The notes: generated from the sequence alone by a model not told the origin. A stretch of DNA of 64,000 nt from Cupriavidus oxalaticus (GCF_004768545.1 NZ_CP038635.1:1302001-1366000), one strand, 5' to 3'. Positions 1-8,721 are shown, counted from the stretch's first letter. Made by a program: numbers and translations.

Positions 1-510
1 GCAAAGTTGTGCGCCGATGTGCTTGCCGCTTACGAAGACCCCGAGCGCGACAGCAAGTACCTGGAGGAATACCCGTACTACCCCCGCGAATGGGCCAACC
101 CCTACCTGGCGCGACGGCGCAAGGTGGGCTGGGACCTGTACGGCCTGCTTGAGATCAGCCGCGAGGACAAGGCGCGCATGCATGAGCAGCACGCGCGCAA
201 CTTCCGTTTCTTCGATGCGCCGGTGGGGATGATCTTTACCATCGACCGCATCATGGAGCAGGGCAGCTGGCTCGACTACGGCATGTTCCTGCAAAGCATC
301 ATGGTTGCCGCGCGGGCGCGCGCGCTGGATACCTGCCCGCAGGCGGCGTTCACGCAGTTCCACAAGATCATTGCCAGCCACTTGCTGCTGCCGCCGGAGG
401 AAATGGTGGTGTGCGGCATGTCGCTGGGATTTGCCGATCCGGACGCGCCGGAAAATCGCATGACCACCGAACGGGAACCGGTAAGCGGGTTTGCGCGTTT
501 CCTCTCATAG
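1..510 (+). CDS. Nitroreductase family protein, C-terminal part (5' end outside window)
   Basis: The reading frame is open from the first base and ends at TAG/TGA-free position 508-510, so only the last 169 or so residues are visible. The segment looks like the C-terminal half of an FMN-dependent nitroreductase of the NfsB/NfnB type: the stretch with QSIMVAARARALDTCPQ and the later MVVCGMSLGFAD resembles the conserved helix and beta-strand that pack against the flavin. Such enzymes reduce nitro groups, quinones or enones with NAD(P)H in the cytoplasm. The substrate cannot be told from this fragment. It is followed by about 250 bp without a gene before the next promoter. Confidence 0.8.
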   Translation, partial: AKLCADVLAAYEDPERDSKYLEEYPYYPREWANPYLARRRKVGWDLYGLLEISREDKARMHEQHARNFRFFDAPVGMIFTIDRIMEQGSWLDYGMFLQSIMVAARARALDTCPQAAFTQFHKIIASHLLLPPEEMVVCGMSLGFADPDAPENRMTTEREPVSGFARFLS

Positions 511-642
511 AGAGGTTTGTATCAATGTGTAACGATTGCTGCCGATATAGAGAGCGAATTGCCGTATTGGCCGTGATTGTTACTGGGGTGAGCAAGGCGG
601 AGCGATTGTAGTTCGTTTGCGGACGTGACCTGTGGTCATCTT

Positions 643-659
643 TTTCCACCATGTGGAAA
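643..659. promoter_or_regulatory. Inverted repeat in the nitroreductase-endopeptidase gap
   Basis: TTTCCAC and GTGGAAA face each other across 3 bases (CAT). The repeat lies about 45 bp upstream of the proposed endopeptidase promoter. It could be an operator. There is no run of T after it, so it is a poor terminator for the upstream nitroreductase gene. Function is inferred only from position. Confidence 0.3.
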
Positions 660-703
660 TGTTTGTAAATCGAACTTTAAGGAGCGTCTGTAAGTCTTTA
701 ATC

Positions 704-732
704 TTGCTAACAATTTCTTAATTTTCTACACT
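704..732 (+). promoter_or_regulatory. Probable sigma-70 promoter of the D-Ala-D-Ala endopeptidase gene
   Basis: TTGCTA (704-709) and TACACT (727-732) are separated by 17 bp in a locally AT-rich stretch, and the start codon follows 30 bp after the -10 box. Spacing and hexamers fit a housekeeping promoter. No mapping data are available here. Confidence 0.55.
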
Positions 733-761
733 AGCGCCATTCCTCATGCGCTGAACGAATC

Positions 762-1979
762 ATGTTTCGGTCTGATTCCATTTTTTCCAGATTCTTCGGC
801 TCCACGCCCTTGTCCGCCGTTGCCGCCGCGGTGCTGGTGTCGGTGTCGATGGTTGCAACTCCCGTCGCCGAAGCTGCCAGTACGTCCGCAAGCACGCAAA
901 AAGCGTCTAAAAAGCAGGCAACTAACGCTAAAGTCACCAAAAAATCCGCTTCCAAGGCTGTGAGCGCGAAGTCGCGCACCAGCAAGGTTGCCAAGAGCGA
1001 AGCCGGTTCCGGCCGCAAGGTGATCGTGCTGAAAAACGGCAAGCGCCAGGTCGTGGCCGCGCATCGCGCGGCGCCGGTGCGCGCCGTGTTCACGCCCGCC
1101 AAGCCATCGCTGGGCGAGGCGATGGGGCTGCGCGACACCGACGACGCGCTCGCGCTGCGCTCCAGCGTGGCGCTGGTGATGGACCAGGGCTCCAACGAGG
1201 TGCTGTTCCAGAAGAACGCCTCGGCGGTGCTGCCGATCGCCTCGATCACCAAGCTGATGACCGCGCTGGTGGTCATGGACGCGCGCCTGCCGATGGATGA
1301 AGTGCTGACCATCACCGAGGAAGACCGCGACACCGAAAAGCACAGCAGCTCGCGCCTGCGCTTTGGTACGCAGCTGACCCGCCAGGAACTGCTGCTGCTG
1401 GCGCTGATGTCGTCCGAGAACCGTGCCGCTTCGGCGCTGGGCCGCCACTATCCGGGCGGGCTGCCGTCTTTCGTGCAGGCCATGAACCGCAAGGCGCGCG
1501 AGCTGGGCATGAACGACAGCCACTTTGTCGACTCGAGCGGCCTGTCGAGCAGTAATGTGTCGAGCGCGATGGACCTGGTGCGCATGGTCAACGCCGCGTA
1601 CCGCAACCCGACCATCCGCGAGTTCTCGACCCAGACCGAGCATGAGGTCAACGTGCTGGGCCGCACGCAGCACTATGTCAGCACCAACCGCCTGGTGCGC
1701 GGCGGCAACTGGGAGATCGGCCTGCAGAAGACCGGCTTTATCTCCGAGGCAGGCCAGTGCCTGGTGATGCAGGCACGCGTGCAGGGCCGCAATGTGGTGA
1801 TGGTGTTCCTGGATTCGGCGGGCAAGCTGTCGCGCTTTGCCGATGCCAACCGTGTCAAGGACTGGCTGGAGCATGCGCCGTCGCAGCACCCGCAGGGCTT
1901 TCCCTCTTCCCCTAACTTGACGCAGCGTCCGGGCGGCGCGCACGCGATCCTGGCTTCGCAGCAGGGGCGTGGTATCTGA
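762..1979 (+). CDS. pbpG: D-alanyl-D-alanine endopeptidase (PBP7/PbpG-like, peptidase S11)
   Basis: 405 aa. It is a periplasmic low-molecular-weight penicillin-binding protein that should cleave D-Ala-meso-DAP cross-bridges in peptidoglycan. The three active-site motifs are present: SITK (Ser161, Lys164), SEN (218-220) and KTG (323-325). An N-terminal signal sequence (roughly 12-38, ending near AEAAS) precedes a Lys/Ala/Ser-rich linker (about 40-80) and then the catalytic domain from about 115. The linker is a common feature of Burkholderiales members of this family. The ATG at 762 gives a complete signal peptide. The gene stands alone, with its own promoter and a strong terminator. PbpG rather than a DacA-type carboxypeptidase is chosen from the length and the lack of a C-terminal PBP5 domain. 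Confidence 0.88.
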   Translation: MFRSDSIFSRFFGSTPLSAVAAAVLVSVSMVATPVAEAASTSASTQKASKKQATNAKVTKKSASKAVSAKSRTSKVAKSEAGSGRKVIVLKNGKRQVVAAHRAAPVRAVFTPAKPSLGEAMGLRDTDDALALRSSVALVMDQGSNEVLFQKNASAVLPIASITKLMTALVVMDARLPMDEVLTITEEDRDTEKHSSSRLRFGTQLTRQELLLLALMSSENRAASALGRHYPGGLPSFVQAMNRKARELGMNDSHFVDSSGLSSSNVSSAMDLVRMVNAAYRNPTIREFSTQTEHEVNVLGRTQHYVSTNRLVRGGNWEIGLQKTGFISEAGQCLVMQARVQGRNVVMVFLDSAGKLSRFADANRVKDWLEHAPSQHPQGFPSSPNLTQRPGGAHAILASQQGRGI

Positions 1980-1995
1980 TCGCTGACCTGCAATG

Positions 1996-2026
1996 AAAAA
2001 CGCGCCGGATCCCGGCGCGTTTTTTT
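1996..2026 (+). terminator. Rho-independent terminator after the endopeptidase gene
   Basis: ACGCGCCGG and CCGGCGCGT form a GC-rich stem around a short AT loop, followed by seven T. The A-run before the stem also lets it work for the gene arriving on the minus strand. Confidence 0.85.
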
Positions 2027-2044
2027 GTACCAGCGCGACAGCGC

Positions 2045-3457
2045 TCAGAGCAGCTTGCCCGGGTTCATGATCCCGGCCGGATCAAATACCGCCTTGATCT
2101 CTCGCATCAGCCGCAATTCCAGCGGATCCTTGACCGCCAGGAAGGCATGGCGCTTGAGCTGGCCGATGCCGTGCTCGGCGCTGATGCTGCCGCCGTAGCG
2201 CATTACTTCATCCAGCACCGCGTCAGTCACAGTCTCGCCCTGGGCCGCTGCCCAGTCCTTGGGGGCGCCTGCCGGGCGCGACAGGTTGTAGTGCAGATTG
2301 CCATCGCCGAAGTGGCCAAAGACAAAGGGCCGGATCGCCGGGTCGAGCGCGCGCAGCCGGCTTGCCATTGACGCCATGAACGCCGGGATCTGTTCGATCG
2401 GCAGCGACACGTCGTGCTTCAGGTGCGGACCATCGGCGCGCTGTGCCTCGGAGATTTCCTCGCGCAGTTTCCACAGCGCCTGCAGCTGTGCCAGCGATGC
2501 CGAGACCGCCGCGTCGAGACAGAGTTCGCGCTCCAGCGCTTCGCCGATCACGCGCTCCAGCAGCGCGTTGAGCGCATCCTCATCCGTGGTGTCTGCCAGT
2601 TCGACCAGCACATAGGCGGGATAGCGCTGCGCGAACGGTTCCTGCACGCCTTCCGCGTGCGTCAGCACCAGGTCGAGGCAGTCTCCGGTAAAGAACTCGA
2701 ATGCCTGCAGGCGCGCGCCGCACTGCGCGAACAGCAGCTCATACAGCTCCAGCGATTGCGCTGGCGAGGCTACTGCCGCCAGCACCACGCTGCGCGCATC
2801 GGTGCGTGGGAACAGCCGCAACGCCGCCGCCGTTATCACGCCCAGCGTGCCTTCCGAACCGATCAGCAGCTGCTTCAGGTCATAGCCGGTATTGTCCTTG
2901 CGCAGCGTGCGCAAGCCGTTGAACACCTCGCCGTTGGGCAGCACGGCTTCGACGCCCAGCACCAGCTCGCGCGCCATGCCATAGCGCACCACGTTGACGC
3001 CGCCGGCATTGGTGGCCAGGTTGCCGCCGATCTGGCACGAATCCTCGGCCGCCAGCGAAAGCGGCAACAGCCGGTTGGCCTCCTGCGCGGCGCGGCGCAG
3101 GTTGCCGAGGATGCAGCCGGCCTCGGCCACCATGGTGTTGGCGATGGTGTCGAGCGAGCGCACCGCATTCATGCGGTCCAGGCTCAGCACCACGTTGCCC
3201 GCCTGACCGTCAGGCGTAGCACCGCCGCACAGGCCGGTATTGCCGCCGCGCGGCACCACCGGCACCGCCGCCTGCTGGCACAGCGCCAGCGCGCGCGAGA
3301 CCTGTTCCACGCTGCGCGGCCGCACCACTGCCTGCGCCTGCCCACGATAGATGCCGCGCCAGTCAGACAGCCACGGAGCGATGTCGTCGGGGTTGGTCAG
3401 GACAGTGTCGGGGCCGAGCGCTTCGGCGAGGCGTTGGGCGAAATGAGCGGTTTGCAT
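2045..3457 (-). CDS. FAD-linked 2-hydroxyacid dehydrogenase (GlcD/D2HGDH/Dld family)
   Basis: 470 aa, the usual length for the VAO-type FAD-binding_4 plus FAD-oxidase_C family. The PP-loop GNTGLCGGATP (about 72-82) and the LPLSLAAEDSCQIGGNLATN region bind FAD. The C-terminal HFGDGNLHYN and SAEHGIG motifs carry the metal/substrate histidines and glutamates of this family. Candidate substrates are D-lactate, D-2-hydroxyglutarate or glycolate, and the sequence does not settle which. The electron acceptor is probably a quinone or ETF. The gene is followed by a GntR/FCD regulator and lies next to lutAB, which makes D-lactate or a related 2-hydroxyacid the most natural guess. It is a single-polypeptide enzyme, since no glcE or glcF partner is present. 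Confidence 0.85.
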   Translation of the reverse strand: MQTAHFAQRLAEALGPDTVLTNPDDIAPWLSDWRGIYRGQAQAVVRPRSVEQVSRALALCQQAAVPVVPRGGNTGLCGGATPDGQAGNVVLSLDRMNAVRSLDTIANTMVAEAGCILGNLRRAAQEANRLLPLSLAAEDSCQIGGNLATNAGGVNVVRYGMARELVLGVEAVLPNGEVFNGLRTLRKDNTGYDLKQLLIGSEGTLGVITAAALRLFPRTDARSVVLAAVASPAQSLELYELLFAQCGARLQAFEFFTGDCLDLVLTHAEGVQEPFAQRYPAYVLVELADTTDEDALNALLERVIGEALERELCLDAAVSASLAQLQALWKLREEISEAQRADGPHLKHDVSLPIEQIPAFMASMASRLRALDPAIRPFVFGHFGDGNLHYNLSRPAGAPKDWAAAQGETVTDAVLDEVMRYGGSISAEHGIGQLKRHAFLAVKDPLELRLMREIKAVFDPAGIMNPGKLL

Positions 3458-3479
3458 GATGTTCGGTGTTTCCGTGGTG

Positions 3480-4208
3480 TCAGGGCTCCGCGGGGGAAGG
3501 GCTGGCGGCGCGCGCGCGCAGCGTCAGGCCAAGACGCCGCGCCGCGTTCCGCAGGTGGGTGACCGCGGCGGTCCGGGCTGCGTCGGGGTCGCCGCGGCGG
3601 ATCGCGTCGACGATGGCTTCATGTTCGGCCTGCACGCCTTCGGCCAGCCCGGGCTGGCGCAGCGTATTGGCGCGCGCGGTGGCGACTGCCTGGTGCAGTT
3701 GCAGGTTCAGGTACTGCAGCAACTGGCGGTAATACGGGTTATGCGTCGCCGCGGCGATGCCGATATGGAAGGCCGCGTCGATATCGGTTGCCGGCTGCCC
3801 GTCGTGGAGGTGGGCATGCAGCCGCTCGAGCAGCGCAGCCAGCGCGGCGACGTCGTCATCGGTGCGGCGCACGGCCGCGAGCGCGGCCGCGGCGCCTTCC
3901 AGGTCGATGCGCAGGTCGTACAGGTCAGCCAGGCCGGCGGCGTCGATATCGGGCTCGCGCGGCAGCTGGAACCCCGCCGCGCCGGTCCGCGAGCGCACCG
4001 TGCAGCCCACGCCCTGGCGCGTCTCGACAAAGCCCTGCGAGCGCAGGTGCTCGGTGACTTCGCGGATCACCGCGGCGCTGACGCCATATTGCTCCGAGAG
4101 CTGTTTGCCGGTCGGCAGCCGGGTGCCGACCGGGTACGCGCCGCTTTCGATATCGGCGCGCAACTGGCGGGTGACCTGTTCGGTGAGGGTGACGGCACGG
4201 GTTCGCAT
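3480..4208 (-). CDS. GntR-family regulator, FCD (FadR/LldR-like) subfamily
   Basis: 242 aa. The N-terminal winged helix-turn-helix (about 8-72, with LPTGKQLSEQYGVSAAVIRE) is followed by an all-helical FCD ligand domain (about 95-220) in which the metal-binding Asp and His residues (DAAFHIGI, later QAEHEAIV and VTHLRNA) are visible. The FCD group commonly senses small carboxylic acids such as lactate, glycolate or gluconate. It lies 22 bp upstream of the FAD-linked dehydrogenase gene on the same strand, so it probably forms one transcript with it and controls it. The ATG at 4208 fits the domain start. A loose inverted repeat AGGTTT/AAACCT (4223-4258) just upstream could be its site. Confidence 0.88.
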   Translation of the reverse strand: MRTRAVTLTEQVTRQLRADIESGAYPVGTRLPTGKQLSEQYGVSAAVIREVTEHLRSQGFVETRQGVGCTVRSRTGAAGFQLPREPDIDAAGLADLYDLRIDLEGAAAALAAVRRTDDDVAALAALLERLHAHLHDGQPATDIDAAFHIGIAAATHNPYYRQLLQYLNLQLHQAVATARANTLRQPGLAEGVQAEHEAIVDAIRRGDPDAARTAAVTHLRNAARRLGLTLRARAASPSPAEP

Positions 4209-4289
4209 GGCCGTCGATTATAAGGTTTGCTGGTTATCAGAAAACTAAGGGTAAACCTATGTGAATCAATGTGCCCGATGCCGGAAGTA

Positions 4290-4326
4290 AAAACGCGCGG
4301 GCCGCCATTGCTGGCGGCCCGCGCGT
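4290..4326 (-). terminator. Rho-independent terminator of the IclR-type regulator gene
   Basis: A perfect 15-bp stem (4293-4307 with 4312-4326) with loop TTGC. On the minus strand it is followed by a T-run (AAAA on the plus strand at 4289-4293). Confidence 0.85.
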
Positions 4327-4354
4327 CGTCGCGCTCTCGAACGAATGCCGGCGC

Positions 4355-5140
4355 TCAGGCCGCGGCTTCGGACACGTAGCCCATGCCGCGCGAGATCTGC
4401 AGCGCGGTTTCCTTCAGGTTCTGCAGCCAGCTGTCCTGGAGCCGGTCAGCCGGGGCCGACAGCGACAGGCCCGCCACCAGCCGGCGCGAGTCGTCGTAGA
4501 TGCCGGCGGCAATGCAGCGCACGCCCAGTTCCAGTTCTTCATTGTCGCGGGCGTAGCCATTGGTGCGGACCCAGTTCAACTCCCGCTCCAGCTTGGTCAG
4601 GTCCGTGATCGAGGTCCGGGTATGCCCGGCCAGGCCGGTGCGGGTGGCGTAGTTGCGCACGCGCGCCGACTCGTCGGCGGCCAGGAACAGCTTGCCGACC
4701 GAGGTCAGGTGCAGCGGCGCGCGGCCGCCGATGGCGCGCACCACCTGCATGCCGGAGCGCTCGCTGTAGGCGCGCTCGATATACACGATCTCGTCGCCCT
4801 GGCGTACCGACAGGTTGACCGTCTGCCCGGTCACGCGGTGCAGCGCGCGCATCGGCGCCAGCGCAGCGTCGCGCACCGACAGTCGAGCCTTGACCAGGTT
4901 GCCCAGTTCCAGCAGGCGCATGCCAAGACGGTAGCTGCCCGGATCGGAACGATCGACGAAACGGCAGGCCACCATGTCGTTAAGGATGCGGTGCGCGGTG
5001 GAAGGATGCAGGCCCGTGGCCAGCGACAGCTCTTTCAGGCTGACCGGGTCGGCGTGCTGGGCGAGGGCGTCCAGCAGGGTCATCATGCGCTCGATGACCT
5101 GGATGGACGTCTTGCCGGGTGACTTGTCTGCTTCGGACAT
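4355..5140 (-). CDS. IclR-family transcriptional regulator
   Basis: 261 aa. An N-terminal winged HTH (about 12-75, including LKELSLATGLHPSTAHRIL) is followed by the IclR effector domain (about 85-250) with the typical ALAPMRALHRVTGQTVNLS and SVGKLFLA segments. It is transcribed divergently from lutAB, so it most likely controls that operon in response to a small organic acid. It could instead act on the neighbouring dehydrogenase. A short palindrome in the shared intergenic region is a candidate operator. Start at ATG 5140 gives a normal IclR N-terminus. Confidence 0.88.
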   Translation of the reverse strand: MSEADKSPGKTSIQVIERMMTLLDALAQHADPVSLKELSLATGLHPSTAHRILNDMVACRFVDRSDPGSYRLGMRLLELGNLVKARLSVRDAALAPMRALHRVTGQTVNLSVRQGDEIVYIERAYSERSGMQVVRAIGGRAPLHLTSVGKLFLAADESARVRNYATRTGLAGHTRTSITDLTKLERELNWVRTNGYARDNEELELGVRCIAAGIYDDSRRLVAGLSLSAPADRLQDSWLQNLKETALQISRGMGYVSEAAA

Positions 5141-5204
5141 AGTGGAAAGAGAGAATGTTGCTTTGCGGCATTTTTAAGTATCTGCCTGATTCTATCTCGC
5201 ATCG

Positions 5205-5215
5205 TGAAAATTTCA
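5205..5215. promoter_or_regulatory. Possible IclR-type operator between the regulator and lutA
   Basis: TGAAA-A-TTTCA, a perfect 5-bp dyad about a central A, with another TGAAAT half-site at 5221-5226. TGAAA/TTTCA dyads are typical of some IclR-family sites, such as those of KdgR. The assignment is by analogy and position only. Confidence 0.4.
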
Positions 5216-5373
5216 ATAGGTGAAATGACATTACGGTAAGAATCGCCCCGTGATGTCGCCTGGGAAAGTGATGTGTTTCGCACCGCATTCATGCCGGCGA
5301 TGAACCGCTTGTGCGCCACGCGCGGCCCAAGGCGCGCATAATTGCGGGGTTTTGGGGTCTGGAGAAGCCAACA

Positions 5374-6099
5374 ATGCGAGTCGGTCTGTTCGCCACCTGC
5401 CTGGTGGACCTGATGCGTCCGGAGATCGGATTTTCGGTGCTGAAGCTGCTGGAAGCCGCGGGCTACGAGGTCATGGTGCCCGAGGCGCAGACCTGCTGCG
5501 GCCAGCCGGCATACAACTCGGGCGAGCGCCCGGTGTCGCGGGATCTCGCCGAGAAATTCCTGCGCGAGTTCGAGATGTTCGACTACATCGTGGTCCCGTC
5601 GGGAAGCTGCGGCGGCATGATCCGCCACCACTACGGTGACCTGCTGCGCGACGATCCGGAGCTGAACGGCCGCTATGAACGCCTGCGCGAACGGGTGTAC
5701 GAGCTGACCGAGTTCCTGGTCAACGTTGCGCGCGTCGAGACGCTGCCGTCCGGTTTTGCCGGCCATATCACTTACCACGATTCCTGTTCCGGCCTGCGCG
5801 AGCTGGGCGTCAAGCAACAGCCGCGCGAACTGCTGTCGCGCCTGCCCGGCGTCCAGCTCACCGAGATGAAGGACTGCGAAGCCTGCTGCGGCTTCGGCGG
5901 CACGTTCTCGGTCAAGTACGGCAATATCTCGACGGCCATCGTCGACGAGAAATGCGCCAACATCAAGGCCAGCGGCGCCGATGCGGTGGTGCTGGGCGAC
6001 CTGGGCTGCATCCTCAATATCGAAGGCCGGCTGCGCCGCACCGGCGACAGCCAGACCCGCGTGCTGCATATCGCCCAGGTGCTGGCCGGCGACGCCTGA
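5374..6099 (+). CDS. lutA: LutA-like (Fe-S)-binding oxidoreductase subunit of L-lactate utilisation
   Basis: 241 aa from the ATG at 5374 (MRVGLFATCLVDLM). An upstream in-frame start at 5311 would add residues not typical of the family. Two CCG (cysteine-rich) domains are seen: CCGQPAYNSG near residue 50 and CEACCGFGGTFSVK near 170, with further conserved cysteines (SGSCGGM, HDSCSGLRELG). LutA works with LutB and LutC in an iron-sulfur lactate dehydrogenase complex that oxidises L-lactate to pyruvate. The homologous GlpC/GlcF-type subunits pass electrons towards quinone. It is the first gene of a three-gene operon, 17 bp from lutB, under an IclR regulator. Confidence 0.88.
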   Translation: MRVGLFATCLVDLMRPEIGFSVLKLLEAAGYEVMVPEAQTCCGQPAYNSGERPVSRDLAEKFLREFEMFDYIVVPSGSCGGMIRHHYGDLLRDDPELNGRYERLRERVYELTEFLVNVARVETLPSGFAGHITYHDSCSGLRELGVKQQPRELLSRLPGVQLTEMKDCEACCGFGGTFSVKYGNISTAIVDEKCANIKASGADAVVLGDLGCILNIEGRLRRTGDSQTRVLHIAQVLAGDA

Positions 6100-6116
6100 C
6101 AACGAGAGACGCCACG

Positions 6117-7529
6117 ATGCAAGTCCACAGTATGGAATTCAAGGCGCGCGCCGGCCAGAAGCTGGCCGACCAGCGCCTGCAGCAGAACCTGAAGAAGCTC
6201 TCGACCAAGTTCGTCACGGCACGCGCCGATGCCATCCGCGACATCGACTTCGACGCCACGCGCGAGGCGCTGAAGGAGCGCCGCAACCGCGCGCTCGAAA
6301 ACCTCGATGTCTGGCTGGCGACGTTCGAGCAGAACGCCACCAGCCGCGGCGCCACGGTCCTGTTCGCCGAGACCACCGCCGACGCCGCGCGCCTGGTCGC
6401 CGAGATCGCGCAGAAGCACGGCGTGAAGAAGGTCATCAAGAGCAAGTCGATGGTGACCGAGGAAATGAGCCTGAACCAGGTGCTGGGCGAGATGGGTGTG
6501 CAGAGCATCGAGACCGACCTCGGCGAGTACATCCTGCAGATCAACGACTCGGAGCCGCCATCGCACATCATTGCGCCGGTGGTGCACAAGGACAAGGACG
6601 AGATCGCCGACCTGTTCGCCAGGGTTCACCACAAGCCGCGGCTGACCGATATCCCGGAGATGACCCGCGAGGCGCGCGAGGTGCTGCGCCCGGAATTCCT
6701 GTCGGCCGACATGGGCGTGACCGGAGGCAACTTCATCATCGCCGAGACCGGGTCGGTCGCGGTGGTTACCAATGAAGGCAACGAAGGCATGTGCACGGTG
6801 ATGCCGCGCGTGCACGTGGCCGTGACCGGCATCGAGAAGGTGTTGCCGACGCTGGAAGACCTGGCCACGGTCATGCGCCTGCTGCCGCGTTCGGCCACTG
6901 GCCAGGCGATCTCCAACTACTTCTCGCTGCTGACCGGCCCGCGCGCCGAAGGCGAGCGCGATGGCCCCGAGCATATGTACTTCGTGCTGGTCGACGGCGG
7001 CCGCTCGGGGCTGATCGGCGGCGATTTCCAGGAGATGCTGCGCTGCATCCGCTGCGGCGCCTGCATGAACCATTGCCCGGTCTACCAGAAGATCGGCGGC
7101 CATGCCTATGGCTGGGTCTATCCGGGGCCAATGGGCAGCGTGCTGACGCCCAGCTACGTAGGCCTGGCGAATGCGGTGGACCTGCCGCAGGCGGCGACCA
7201 TGTGCGGCGAATGCAATCGGGTCTGTCCGGCTTCGATCCCGCTGTCGGACCTGTTGCGCAAGCTGCGCGAGAAGCAGATGGAACGCGGCCTGCGACCGTG
7301 GCAGGAGCGCTTTGCGCTGAAGGCCTGGGGCTACGTGGCCAAGCGGCCCGACCTGTATGCCTTTGCCACGCGCATCGGTGCCTGGTGGCTGGGCCGCATG
7401 GGCGGCGGCAACAAGCTGATCACCAGCCTGCCGATGGCCGGCAAGGGCTGGACCGAAACCCGCGACATGCCGGCCCCGTCGGGCCGCACGTTCCGCGAAC
7501 TCTACAAGGAAAGGAGGGCGCGTTCATGA
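6117..7529 (+). CDS. lutB: LutB-like iron-sulfur lactate utilisation protein
   Basis: 470 aa, full length for LutB. The N-terminal two thirds form the LUD (DUF162) domain (about 60-300, with the TGGNFIIAETGS segment). The C-terminal part carries two 4Fe-4S clusters: CIRCGACMNHCP (Cys310, 313, 316, 320) and CGECNRVCP (Cys363, 366, 370). It should form the electron-transfer core of the lactate-oxidising complex with LutA. The ATG at 6117 starts 17 bp after the lutA stop. The stop codon overlaps the start of the next small gene (TCATGA), so translation of the two is probably coupled. Confidence 0.9.
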   Translation: MQVHSMEFKARAGQKLADQRLQQNLKKLSTKFVTARADAIRDIDFDATREALKERRNRALENLDVWLATFEQNATSRGATVLFAETTADAARLVAEIAQKHGVKKVIKSKSMVTEEMSLNQVLGEMGVQSIETDLGEYILQINDSEPPSHIIAPVVHKDKDEIADLFARVHHKPRLTDIPEMTREAREVLRPEFLSADMGVTGGNFIIAETGSVAVVTNEGNEGMCTVMPRVHVAVTGIEKVLPTLEDLATVMRLLPRSATGQAISNYFSLLTGPRAEGERDGPEHMYFVLVDGGRSGLIGGDFQEMLRCIRCGACMNHCPVYQKIGGHAYGWVYPGPMGSVLTPSYVGLANAVDLPQAATMCGECNRVCPASIPLSDLLRKLREKQMERGLRPWQERFALKAWGYVAKRPDLYAFATRIGAWWLGRMGGGNKLITSLPMAGKGWTETRDMPAPSGRTFRELYKERRARS

Positions 7530-7795
7530 GCGCAGCCAACACGGAAACGCTGGCGCGCATGCGCGCCGCACTGGACCGGCACGTCGCGGGGGCCATGCCC
7601 GCGCAGGAACTCGTGCGTGCGTGGCGCGATGCCGGCAGCGGGCTGGCGCTGCCGCCCGTCTATGGGCAGGCGATGGAAGAGCTGCTGCGCAGGCTGGAGA
7701 TGTCGGCGGTGTTTGCGCAGGACAGTTGCTCGTTCTCGAGCAGCGCGGTGACGGACCAGCTGGCGAGGTGGCTGGACAAGGCGGCCACGGCCTGA
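7526..7795 (+). CDS. Small protein of unknown function encoded at the lutC position
   Basis: 89 aa, beginning at an ATG that overlaps the lutB stop codon by 4 bp and preceded by AAGGAGG, a very strong ribosome binding site. It is mostly helical, with no signal peptide or membrane segment. It has one cysteine in a serine-rich patch near the C-terminal third (AQDSCSFSSSAVTDQL). It is far too short to be LutC (a LUD-domain protein of about 220 aa), and I do not recognise its family. Its coupling to lutB suggests a role in assembly or stability of the LutAB complex, which is an inference only. Confidence 0.75.
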   Translation: MSAANTETLARMRAALDRHVAGAMPAQELVRAWRDAGSGLALPPVYGQAMEELLRRLEMSAVFAQDSCSFSSSAVTDQLARWLDKAATA

Positions 7796-7829
7796 GGCCG
7801 ATACGCCTCGCCGCAGCCGCCCCCGCGGC

Positions 7830-8717
7830 TCAACGCTTCATCATCCCCGTCAGCGTCTCCACGAACTCCAGCGACAGCCGCGACAGCGGCTCCGTCTGCA
7901 CATGGAAGATCTGCACCGAGGCATTGACCCTGGTGCGGATCGGCACGGCGACGATATTGGGCCAGTTCGCGCCGAATACCGTCATGGCATCGACCAGCGC
8001 GATGCCGGCACCGGCCTGCGCCAGCGCGCGCGCCACATGGGCCTGCTCCACCTGTACCCGCATGTCGGGCTGGTCGCCATCGTTGCCGAACATCTCGTGC
8101 ACCAGCAGCGCGAACGGCACATCGGGTCCATAGCCAATCAGGTCTTCGCCGATCAGGTCGGCGGGACGCACCCATTTGCGCGTGGCCAGCCGATGTGCCA
8201 CCGGCACCAGCGCCACGATCTCGTTCTTCACCAGCAGCCGCGCCTCCAGGTTGGGGTGCGTCAGCGGCATGTTCGACACCGCCAGGTCCACCTGTCCCGA
8301 TAGCAGCGCACGCAACATGTTGCCGGGGATCTGCGTGCGCACCACCACGCGCACCGCCGGGTGCGCGGCGCGGAAGCTGGCGATCGCGCGCGGCAGCACG
8401 GTCTGCCCCAGGTTGGGGCTGCATGTGATGCGCAGGCTGCCGGTCCGGTTGGCGGCGAGATCCTCGGCGATCTCGTTGACGCGCTCGATCCCTTCATAGA
8501 CCGCATTGACTTCGCCCAGCAGCCGCCGCGCTTCCGGCGTGGGGTAGAGCCGCCCCTTGGTGCGGCGGAACAGTTCGAGGCCGAGCCGTTGTTCCGTGTG
8601 CGACATCAGCCGGCTGATGGCCGGTTGCGACACATAGAGCAGCTTCGATGCGCCGCTGATCGATCCGGTCAGCATCACCGCGCGGAAGACTTCGATCTGG
8701 CGCAGGTTCATTTTCAT
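7830..8717 (-). CDS. LysR-type transcriptional regulator
   Basis: 295 aa with the standard layout: winged HTH at 4-62 (SISGASKLLYVSQPAISRLM), linker helix, then a periplasmic-binding-like effector domain (about 92-295). It is transcribed divergently from the ornithine-cyclodeaminase/PhnD/Bug cluster, the usual arrangement for a LysR regulator and its target, and probably activates it in response to a substrate of that cluster. The start may be the ATG at 8717 or the ATG two codons later (8711). A dyad between the two genes is a candidate operator. Confidence 0.88.
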   Translation of the reverse strand: MKMNLRQIEVFRAVMLTGSISGASKLLYVSQPAISRLMSHTEQRLGLELFRRTKGRLYPTPEARRLLGEVNAVYEGIERVNEIAEDLAANRTGSLRITCSPNLGQTVLPRAIASFRAAHPAVRVVVRTQIPGNMLRALLSGQVDLAVSNMPLTHPNLEARLLVKNEIVALVPVAHRLATRKWVRPADLIGEDLIGYGPDVPFALLVHEMFGNDGDQPDMRVQVEQAHVARALAQAGAGIALVDAMTVFGANWPNIVAVPIRTRVNASVQIFHVQTEPLSRLSLEFVETLTGMMKR

Positions 8718-8721
8718 GGCA

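Noticed and set aside
7526..7795. LutC
   Set aside because: The product is 89 aa and lacks the LUD-domain features. Only its position resembles lutC.
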